A stretch of 13,264 nucleotides of DNA from Lachnospiraceae bacterium (lineage in GTDB: Bacteria > Bacillota_A > Clostridia > Lachnospirales > Lachnospiraceae). Where the stretch lies: the NCBI GenBank assembly GCA_024699595.1, contig JAILPG010000107.1:1-13264 (forward strand). The letters run 5' to 3'. The first letter of the stretch is position 1; each line of letters begins with the position of its first letter. A model generated the notes under the pieces. The model had not been told where the DNA came from. It made no database searches and was given only the letters and a program-made list of their open reading frames with translations. The position numbers and the translations under genes are program-made. This document shows, one piece after another, positions 1-4,556 of this stretch.

Positions 1-152
1 TTCTCACTGATCGTTAAGCCTGCTGCATCATCTGCTGCTCTGTTGATCTGATAACCTGAAGAAAGCTTCTCTGTGTTCTTTGACTGTGCGCTTGTTGTTA
101 CTCCCAACATTCTGTTGGAATTCATTGCTGTTAGATTGTGCTGTACTACCAT
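1..152 (-). CDS. hag: Flagellin, N-terminal 50 codons (runs off the window)
   Basis: This is the filament subunit, exported through the flagellar type III apparatus and polymerised outside the cell. Reading from the ATG at 152, the protein starts MVVQHNLTAMNSNRMLG and continues with SSGYQINRAADDAAGLTIS, the hallmark N-terminal D0/D1 helix of bacterial flagellins. The start is set by an AAGGAGG Shine-Dalgarno at 161-167, eight bases upstream. The gene is cut by the window edge, so the variable centre and the C-terminal helix are not visible. It follows a FliT-like chaperone gene and has its own sigma-28 promoter (284-310) and a leader of about 125 nt rich in GGA motifs. Whether this is the only flagellin gene of the genome cannot be told. 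A longer open frame from 225 overlaps it in another frame and is not the gene. Confidence 0.96.
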   Translation of the reverse strand, partial: MVVQHNLTAMNSNRMLGVTTSAQSKNTEKLSSGYQINRAADDAAGLTISE

Positions 153-159
153 ATTTTTT

Positions 160-169
160 TCCTCCTTGA
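160..169 (-). promoter_or_regulatory. Candidate CsrA site overlapping the flagellin Shine-Dalgarno
   Basis: The mRNA reads UCAAGGAGGA, matching all ten positions of the CsrA/Rsm consensus (A/U)CANGGANG(U/A). The same bases form the flagellin ribosome-binding site, so bound CsrA would block initiation. In Bacillus subtilis, CsrA represses hag through a site at this place. Binding here is inferred. A purine-rich SD matches part of the consensus by default, so the CA preceding GGA is the informative part. Confidence 0.6.
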
Positions 170-180
170 ATTTGAATATT

Positions 181-196
181 GCGGCTTCCTTGCCAC
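181..196 (-). promoter_or_regulatory. Candidate upstream CsrA hairpin in the flagellin leader
   Basis: The leader can fold as GUGGC-AAGGAA-GCCGC: a 5-bp stem (one U-G pair) with a hexaloop containing ANGGA, the typical shape of a high-affinity CsrA site. Its GGA lies 24 nt upstream of the GGA in the SD site, a distance that could let one CsrA dimer bridge both. Two-site control of hag is known in B. subtilis. Its presence here is inferred from sequence only. Confidence 0.5.
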
Positions 197-283
197 TTTC
201 CGGTTTTTTTGAGCCGGTCATGCACCTGACTTAAGGCCGTACGCTCCTCTTATCTGATGCCTCATTTTCCCTTACTGTATAGT

Positions 284-310
284 ATATCGGAGTTAATTTT
301 AAAAACTTAA
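284..310 (-). promoter_or_regulatory. Sigma-28 (SigD/FliA) promoter of flagellin
   Basis: On the minus strand, TTAA (307-310) is followed by exactly 15 bases and TCCGATAT (284-291). This compares with the sigma-28 pattern TAAA-N15-GCCGATAA/T. The start of transcription should fall near 277, giving a leader of about 125 nt. The promoter sits 20 bp past the stop of the preceding gene. No hairpin terminator is visible between them, so read-through from the flaG operon may add to flagellin mRNA. Confidence 0.85.
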
Positions 311-329
311 CCCCAAATTACTATTTTTT

Positions 330-824
330 TTATTTTTTTTGATCAAGCTGAGAAGGTATCTCTGTCGCAAAGGCTCCGGCCATAGTATTATAGTAATTGC
401 TTGCTGCGCTTAAGCTCTTTCTCTGACCGCCGATCTCTTTTTTTGCTCCCGTGAGCACTCTTTCAAGATCTGCCCTGTTTCTCTCTTCCTTGGCCTTTAT
501 GGTAACACCCTTGTCAGTTACCGTTCTTATAAGATCCTGGATCATCCTGATCTTATCGGCATATCTATCCTTATTTGCCTTAAGGTCTTCGCTGATCCTG
601 TCGTAGAGTGCCTGAAAGCCCTCATCCGAATCATTGAGCCTGTCGATAAGTGCATCCTTCTCCACGATCAGCACATTGAACTTATCCCAGGCTATATCTC
701 CATATTCATTATTGGCTATTACCTCGGCCTGTGCCTCGCATTTCGCGATCAGATTATCAAGGATCTTTTCCTTTTTCTGAAGGCTTTCGATCATTATATC
801 AAGATAGTTGTTCTCATCTGTCAT
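330..824 (-). CDS. Putative FliT-like flagellar export chaperone
   Basis: A 164-residue, charged, apparently all-helical protein without a signal peptide, cysteine-poor and rich in Lys, Glu, Asp and Ala. It begins MTDENNYLDIMIESLQKKEK and looks like a long helical hairpin or coiled coil through residues 5-135. I do not recognise a diagnostic motif. The assignment rests on position directly after fliS, where FliT-type chaperones of the cap protein FliD usually lie, and on size and composition resembling FliT/FlgN chaperones. The expected role would be to bind FliD or another export substrate in the cytoplasm. It begins 27 nt after fliS with a modest RBS (GGCGGG) and is the last gene of the flaG-fliD-fliS unit. 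An unrelated helical flagellar protein is possible. Confidence 0.6.
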   Translation of the reverse strand: MTDENNYLDIMIESLQKKEKILDNLIAKCEAQAEVIANNEYGDIAWDKFNVLIVEKDALIDRLNDSDEGFQALYDRISEDLKANKDRYADKIRMIQDLIRTVTDKGVTIKAKEERNRADLERVLTGAKKEIGGQRKSLSAASNYYNTMAGAFATEIPSQLDQKK

Positions 825-851
825 GGATATATCCCGCCTGTGCCTGCCTGA

Positions 852-1229
852 TCAATGGGCTGCTGCCTTCATTACTTCTTTCCAGGTATCCCTCATGGTT
901 CTTAGGTGCTCAAGCACCTCTTCAAGGATCTGTTTGTCCTTTTCCATATTGGCTTCCCTGAGTCTTCTGATCAGATAGTTATATACATTATTGAAATCAT
1001 TGGCTATGGGATAATCAAAGTTTAAGGTTATCTGGAACTCCTCGATTATCCTCTGAACCTTCATTATATTATTATGGGTCTTTTCAAGATCGTTGTTTTC
1101 AATCCCGATGATCGCTATATTGCAAAATTTAATGGCACCCTCATAGAGCATAAGTGTAAGCTCTGCCGGGGATGCCGTTAAAATCTTATTTCTGGTATAT
1201 TGTGCATATGCATCATTTGCTGCAGCCAT
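852..1229 (-). CDS. fliS: Flagellin export chaperone FliS
   Basis: FliS binds the C-terminal helix of flagellin in the cytoplasm, prevents premature polymerisation and guides it to the export gate. The 125-residue product has the family's usual length. It carries the N-terminal signature YTRNKILTASPAELTLMLYE (about residues 9-28) and the helical core ending in TMRDTWKEVMKAAAH. The start at 1229 (MAAANDAYAQ) is chosen because GGGAGG lies seven bases upstream. A longer frame from 1295 lacks a good RBS and adds 22 residues not typical of FliS. In B. subtilis FliS also links to the FliW/flagellin/CsrA homeostasis loop, whose genes are 2-3 kb upstream here. The gap after fliD is 106 nt, much wider than the other gaps of this unit, and holds a stem-loop. 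Confidence 0.93.
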   Translation of the reverse strand: MAAANDAYAQYTRNKILTASPAELTLMLYEGAIKFCNIAIIGIENNDLEKTHNNIMKVQRIIEEFQITLNFDYPIANDFNNVYNYLIRRLREANMEKDKQILEEVLEHLRTMRDTWKEVMKAAAH

Positions 1230-1275
1230 CTGAAACCTCCCGGGGCTGTGTTGTGTTAGTTTGTTCGTTGGGTCC

Positions 1276-1320
1276 AAAGTCATAAAGCGATTCATGCAAG
1301 CATGACCGCTTCATGACCTT
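1276..1320 (-). other. Long stem-loop between fliD and fliS
   Basis: In the mRNA, bases 1317-1307 (GUCAUGAAGCG) pair with 1289-1279 (CGCUUUAUGAC) over 11 bp with one G-U, and three more A-U/G-U pairs extend the base. An upper 5-bp stem UCAUG/CAUGA is closed by a CUUG tetraloop. It starts about 16 nt after the fliD stop and ends about 47 nt before the fliS start. No U-tract follows, so it is not an ordinary intrinsic terminator. It may act in mRNA processing or stability, or in setting FliD:FliS ratio. Confidence 0.6.
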
Positions 1321-1335
1321 TGTCCCCTATCATCA

Positions 1336-2871
1336 TCACATTCCAAATACATTCGATAAGTACGATTGTGTATTATTGAGTTTCGCCATTGCTGTCTCCA
1401 TCTTGGAGAACTGGGCGTAATACTTATCCTCGATCTTTGCTACATAATCCTCCCAATCGGATATCTTACCCTCATAGGATTCATATTCCTTCTTGACCTT
1501 CTTGTCATCAAAGAAGCTTCCGTATGACCTTGTACTGGAAGATCTTGTGATCTTCTGGAAGGAATCATACATGTTTGTGGCTAACTTCTGGAAGAAGCTT
1601 GCAACCTTTGCAGGATCCTGTGCTATAGCTGCTTTGAGCTTATCTGTGTTTCCGCTGGTTGCCTCATCATCCTTATCACCGTCAATATGAAATACGTTCT
1701 TCTCATTATCAGGTGCATTGAAGTATCCAAGTGTGTTGATTCCGAAGCTTGAAAGACTTAAAACCTCACCTTTTACTGTATAGGTAGAGGCCATTGCCTC
1801 TTTCATGATGCTTGCTACCGAAGATACATCCTGATCTCTTCTGAGTAATGATTCCTTGATCTTGGTCTCCCACTTTTCTACTTCCTCATCGGTAAGAGCA
1901 TCCTTCTCCTCAGCTGTCAGAGGCTCATATCCCTTAGCAGAATCTCCGTTATAAGCCTTGTCAAGTGACTTGATCAGCTCGCCGTAGTCCTTTATGAAGC
2001 CCTTGATCGAATCATAAATGCTGTCATAGTCCGTGTCGGTCGAAAGAGTAACTTCTCCCTGAGTAACATCCTTGGCTGTTATCGTAAGACCATTTATGCT
2101 GAAAGCATTGTTTGCTGAAGTGAACTTGGCACCGTTTAACAGGATCTCAGCATCCTGACCGTCAATCTTCTTTGCATAAGCATTCTCATTAACGGTGATA
2201 TTATTATCTTTATAATACTTCTCTTCCTGAAGACCGAGCTTTGCAAGCGCATCATTTCCGTCTGCTGTTGAGGCAGTCAAGGTAAAGTTGTTCTTGGCAC
2301 CCGAATCCTTGGAACTTATAAACAGCCTTCCGGTCTTGGTGTCAAGATTTGCATTTAAGCCTGCGCCCGATAGAGCATCCGTGATCGTCGAAAGCTTGGT
2401 GCTTCCGGTCACATCGATGGATATCGTCTTGCCGTCTCCCTTGGTAAGGGTTATCTGCGTATCCTCTCCGGTATATCCGAGATCAGCAAGAGTAGTATTC
2501 TTGTTTACAGCCTTACCATTTGTGGTACTGAGCTGTCCGCCTGTCAGATATCCTGATTTTGCAAGCTTGTTAACCTCTATGGTCTGAGTGCCGCTTACCG
2601 CATTGTCCCCGGTTACGACGGATACCTTGGAATCATCGGAAACATTTGTAGTCTTCTTGGAATAGAATGTCGAATACTGCATGTTGCTGACATACTTGGA
2701 GCTGAAGGACTTGATCTTTTTATTAAGATCCGTCCAAGCTTCCTGCTTCCACTCAGCCTTGGTCTGTTCCTTCTTGAGAGTTTCGGTCTTTTTGGAATAT
2801 GACTTTACGAGTTCCTGGACCATGGCATCAGTGTCCATGCCGGAATTCATTCCTGTAATCCTGATTGACAT
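1336..2871 (-). CDS. fliD: Flagellar filament capping protein FliD (HAP2)
   Basis: FliD forms the cap at the filament tip under which exported flagellin folds and inserts. The 511-residue product has the FliD N-terminal domain (about residues 5-105), beginning MSIRITGMNSGMDTDAMVQE with the typical G-M-D-T-D segment. A Thr/Ser/Asp-rich middle of secreted-protein composition follows. The C-terminal FliD domain (about 290-505) includes SSFGINTLGYF and ends NNTQSYLSNVFGM. It has no Sec signal, as expected for a type III substrate. The start has GGAGG nine bases upstream, within the 11-nt gap after flaG, so flaG and fliD are probably translationally coupled. It is slightly longer than the E. coli and B. 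subtilis proteins. No cysteine was seen, unlike the FlgK paralogs of this locus. Confidence 0.96.
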   Translation of the reverse strand: MSIRITGMNSGMDTDAMVQELVKSYSKKTETLKKEQTKAEWKQEAWTDLNKKIKSFSSKYVSNMQYSTFYSKKTTNVSDDSKVSVVTGDNAVSGTQTIEVNKLAKSGYLTGGQLSTTNGKAVNKNTTLADLGYTGEDTQITLTKGDGKTISIDVTGSTKLSTITDALSGAGLNANLDTKTGRLFISSKDSGAKNNFTLTASTADGNDALAKLGLQEEKYYKDNNITVNENAYAKKIDGQDAEILLNGAKFTSANNAFSINGLTITAKDVTQGEVTLSTDTDYDSIYDSIKGFIKDYGELIKSLDKAYNGDSAKGYEPLTAEEKDALTDEEVEKWETKIKESLLRRDQDVSSVASIMKEAMASTYTVKGEVLSLSSFGINTLGYFNAPDNEKNVFHIDGDKDDEATSGNTDKLKAAIAQDPAKVASFFQKLATNMYDSFQKITRSSSTRSYGSFFDDKKVKKEYESYEGKISDWEDYVAKIEDKYYAQFSKMETAMAKLNNTQSYLSNVFGM

Positions 2872-2882
2872 ATCCTGACCTC

Positions 2883-3332
2883 CTATCTCTTCTCGTCTAC
2901 AATGATCCCTGCCATCTCCCAGACCTTGGCTATCATATCAAGCGTTTTCTCGGGCGGGAATTCCTTGATCACGTCCTTTGTTTCCTGATCCACTATCTTG
3001 ATCGTCAGTCTGTTTGTTTCTTCGTGGATACCAAACAGAGCTTCCGATCTCTGTCTCATCTTTTTGTTGAGCTCTTCAACAGCCTTCTTGATCTGCTCAT
3101 TTGAGGCTGCCTCGTTCTTACCCTGACCGTTGTCTCCGGTGCTGCCATCCTCGGCTTTGTTGGCGCTCTCTACTACAACGATCTTGTTATCCACTGCCTG
3201 CGCTGCGGCTTCATCCTGTGCTGTTCCCTCCGTGTATGCAGCAGTGGATGTGTTTTTTTGAGCATTATTCACCTCAGGTAACACCTGCTGTGCCTGATAG
3301 GTCATAACACTTCCGATAGGCTCTACTGCCAT
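2883..3332 (-). CDS. flaG: FlaG family flagellar protein
   Basis: A 149-residue protein with a low-complexity, Ala/Gln/Glu/Asp-rich N-terminal half (residues 1-80) and a conserved C-terminal FlaG domain (about 85-149). The domain contains RLTIKIVDQETKDVIKEFPP followed by EKTLDMIAKVWEMAGIIVDEKR. FlaG proteins are small flagellar accessory proteins usually encoded next to fliD. In several bacteria they influence filament length, but their exact role is unsettled. The start at 3332 is supported by GGAGGTGA a few bases upstream. The N-terminal half is longer than in many FlaG proteins and looks disordered. It is the first gene of the sigma-28-driven flaG-fliD-fliS-fliT-like unit, and its SD lies in a CsrA-type hairpin. 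Confidence 0.9.
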   Translation of the reverse strand: MAVEPIGSVMTYQAQQVLPEVNNAQKNTSTAAYTEGTAQDEAAAQAVDNKIVVVESANKAEDGSTGDNGQGKNEAASNEQIKKAVEELNKKMRQRSEALFGIHEETNRLTIKIVDQETKDVIKEFPPEKTLDMIAKVWEMAGIIVDEKR

Positions 3333-3337
3333 AAGTC

Positions 3338-3353
3338 ATCACCTCCATGTGAT
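3338..3353 (-). promoter_or_regulatory. Candidate CsrA hairpin sequestering the flaG Shine-Dalgarno
   Basis: The mRNA can form AUCAC-AUGGAG-GUGAU: a perfect 5-bp stem with hexaloop AUGGAG. The ten bases ACAUGGAGGU within it (3350-3341) match every position of the consensus (A/U)CANGGANG(U/A). The loop presents ANGGA, as in structurally characterised CsrA/RsmE targets, and the GGAGGUGA inside is the flaG ribosome-binding site. Repression by CsrA is an inference from this match and from csrA being the gene just upstream. Confidence 0.6.
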
Positions 3354-3401
3354 CTGAAAAAAATAAATAAAAAAATAGTTAGTAACGGATTTCTATATGT
3401 T

Positions 3402-3428
3402 ATATCGGCATAAGTCCAATATAATTAA
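3402..3428 (-). promoter_or_regulatory. Sigma-28 promoter of flaG-fliD-fliS-fliT-like
   Basis: On the minus strand TTAA (3425-3428), 15 bases, then GCCGATAT (3402-3409), a perfect sigma-28 -10 octamer with the same -35 and spacing as the flagellin promoter. It sits in the 101-bp gap between csrA and flaG. Transcription should start near 3395, giving a U-rich leader of about 63 nt. The -35 lies only 6 bp beyond the csrA stop, and there is no clear terminator, so the fliW-csrA transcript could also continue into flaG. Confidence 0.9.
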
Positions 3429-3433
3429 CACCC

Positions 3434-3649
3434 TTAAAAAAGATTTTTAAGAGCGGCAATCCCTTCGTTCTTCATGGATGCCTTGTTGGCTTCCTGAATC
3501 TGTAAGTATACCTCTTTACGATATACCGGTATCTCCTTGGGTGCTGTTATTCCGATCTTTACCTGATCGCCTTTTATCTCCAGAACGGTCACTTCTATAT
3601 TGTTGTCTATGACAAGCGCCTCGTTCTTTTTTCTGGACAGTGCTAGCAT
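3434..3649 (-). CDS. csrA: Carbon storage regulator CsrA, RNA-binding translational regulator
   Basis: CsrA is a small homodimer that binds GGA motifs in mRNA leaders and usually blocks ribosome binding. The 71-residue product fits the family from end to end: [14 protein letters not shown] at the N-terminus, [19 protein letters not shown] in the centre. The RNA-contact positions L4, R6 and R44 are present. The C-terminal extension (residues 52-71) is of the length seen in Gram-positive CsrA proteins controlled by FliW. It starts 13 nt after the fliW stop, with AAAGGAGG overlapping that stop codon, so the two are coupled. The SD context UAAAGGAGGA matches nine of ten consensus positions, so autoregulation is conceivable. 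A short A/U-rich inverted repeat (3433-3451) spans the stop codon and is too weak to call a terminator. Confidence 0.97.
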   Translation of the reverse strand: MLALSRKKNEALVIDNNIEVTVLEIKGDQVKIGITAPKEIPVYRKEVYLQIQEANKASMKNEGIAALKNLF

Positions 3650-3662
3650 TTCGCATCCTCCT

Positions 3663-4130
3663 TTATTCTTCTGAGTCTTTCTTTACCTTGTCGAGCTTGT
3701 CATAAATATAGTGCTTGACCTCATAATCTCCCTCGAGTATCACCTGTATGGCTTTCTTGGTATCTCCGTTTATGATAAGCGGAGCTTTTAAGTTTACTGA
3801 GAGATTCTTGATATCGATGGGAACCGTGACCGTAACGAGCACTAACATGTTCTCCGGATACAGCTTTCCTATAGGCTTTAAGAGCTCATCCTCGATCGTG
3901 GGATTATAATCCGGTATCAGAATGAGCGGATCCATTACGGGAAGTGCAAAAGCAGGCTCCTGAAGTGACTGCAGCCACTTGATGCCGCCCCCGTCGGGAT
4001 CCTTGGTATCCGCATCGTGTATCAGCATGAAATCCTTAAGATCCGGAAATCCTACTATACCGCTCGGAAACGTGATCTTTTTCTCCTCATCCACCAGTAT
4101 TTCCCCGAATATCTTGGTAACTATATGCAT
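3663..4130 (-). CDS. fliW: Flagellar assembly factor FliW, CsrA antagonist
   Basis: FliW binds either flagellin or CsrA. When flagellin has been exported, free FliW removes CsrA and lets flagellin translation resume. The 155-residue product has the FliW start [20 protein letters not shown] and the conserved [17 protein letters not shown] segment (about residues 20-36). It also has the LVTVTVP...NLKAPLIIN core in the last third. The start at 4130 is preferred over an ATG at 4166. GGGAG lies six bases upstream of it, and family members begin at the M-x-I-x-T-x-x-F-G motif. It is first in the fliW-csrA pair and follows a gene-free region with a sigma-A promoter. Several GGA motifs surround its SD, including GUGGAU and GAAGGAUAU. 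Confidence 0.95.
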   Translation of the reverse strand: MHIVTKIFGEILVDEEKKITFPSGIVGFPDLKDFMLIHDADTKDPDGGGIKWLQSLQEPAFALPVMDPLILIPDYNPTIEDELLKPIGKLYPENMLVLVTVTVPIDIKNLSVNLKAPLIINGDTKKAIQVILEGDYEVKHYIYDKLDKVKKDSEE

Positions 4131-4254
4131 ATCCTTCTCCCTTCCGCAAATTATGCACAAATCCACTTTCTTCTATGATATTCAAAACCGCAATGCAGCT
4201 ATACTCTTTGCTGCAGCCCCCGCGATTCTGTTACCACCATAAGTCTATTACACC

Positions 4255-4295
4255 AACACAAGTCTGTGCGGATGATCCACGCAGACTGTTGTGTT
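4255..4295 (-). other. Stem-loop at the predicted 5' end of the fliW-csrA mRNA
   Basis: In the mRNA, AACACAA pairs with UUGUGUU (7 bp), then after a two-base bulge GUCUG pairs with CAGAC, and after one mismatch GUGGA pairs with UCCGC around a UCA loop. That is 17 bp in all. It begins about six bases after the predicted start of transcription. There is no U-tract on either strand, so it is not an intrinsic terminator. A 5'-terminal hairpin of this kind can protect mRNA from decay. That role is a guess here. Confidence 0.65.
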
Positions 4296-4307
4296 CTTCT
4301 ATACTAT

Positions 4308-4336
4308 ATTTTATTGTTGTTGTTGTTCTATTTCAA
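4308..4336 (-). promoter_or_regulatory. Sigma-A promoter of fliW-csrA
   Basis: On the minus strand TTGAAA (4331-4336), a 17-base spacer and TAAAAT (4308-4313). Each hexamer differs from the vegetative consensus at one or two positions and the spacing is optimal. Start of transcription near 4301, leader about 170 nt. No good sigma-28 match was found upstream of fliW, so this regulator pair appears to be made independently of the genes it controls. Confidence 0.7.
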
Positions 4337-4363
4337 GATTATTTCAATAAAAAAGTCTGTTTT

Positions 4364-4398
4364 ATGGCTAAAATGTAATAATCAAATCATTTAGCCAT
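4364..4398. repeat. Inverted pair of the 9-mer ATGGCTAAA
   Basis: ATGGCTAAA occurs at 4364-4372 on the plus strand and at 4398-4390 on the minus strand, forming a hairpin with a short A/T-rich loop. A third, direct copy lies at 4512-4520. Three copies of a 9-mer in 160 bp of non-coding DNA suggest a binding site, but no regulator can be named. Confidence 0.45.
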
Positions 4399-4516
4399 TG
4401 AGAATCCATTCATCTCCTCGAAAAAAACATATAAAATATGGTTAAATCAAGAATTTTTATCGTTTTAGACATATATTCTTAGAAAATTATCTAGAAAAGC
4501 TCATAAAATGCATGGC

Positions 4517-4530
4517 TAAAACTAGTTTTA
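4517..4530. repeat. 14-bp perfect palindrome after flgL
   Basis: TAAAACTAGTTTTA is a perfect palindrome, 27 bp past the flgL stop. It overlaps the third ATGGCTAAA copy. It could be an operator half-site pair or chance in A/T-rich DNA. Confidence 0.4.
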
Positions 4531-4556
4531 TCTCAGATTTAGGCATAATCTCAATA

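Larger units (their letters stand above)
4131..4556. other. Gene-free region between flgL and fliW
   Basis: These 426 bases contain no convincing gene. They hold a sigma-A promoter (4308-4336), a strong stem-loop at the start of the resulting transcript (4255-4295), three copies of the 9-mer ATGGCTAAA (one inverted) and a 14-bp palindrome (4517-4530). A possible 13-codon ORF lies at 4409-4368. The region is clearly more A+T-rich than the flanking genes. No clear terminator follows flgL, although a hairpin formed by two 9-mer copies has a U-tract nine bases further on. Confidence 0.75.

Noticed and set aside
28..225. 65-codon minus-strand open frame over the flagellin start
   Set aside because: Out of frame with a clear flagellin N-terminus that has a strong RBS; the frame crosses the leader and is a shadow.
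553..560. Perfect sigma-28 -10 octamer GCCGATAA on the minus strand inside the FliT-like gene
   Set aside because: No TAAA/TTAA at 15 bases upstream; the bases encode the Ala-Asp-Lys of the protein, so it is a coding coincidence.
1213..1314. 33-codon minus-strand ORF overlapping the fliS start
   Set aside because: Poor RBS spacing, no recognisable product; its bases are mostly the fliD-fliS stem-loop and the fliS SD.
3433..3451. A/U-rich inverted repeat over the csrA stop as a terminator
   Set aside because: Only A-U pairs apart from the ends, no separate U-tract, and most of it is coding sequence.
4131..4166. Twelve-residue N-terminal extension of FliW containing a C-I-I-C-G motif
   Set aside because: FliW proteins begin at [11 protein letters not shown] and the better RBS is before 4130; the cysteine pair is most likely untranslated leader.
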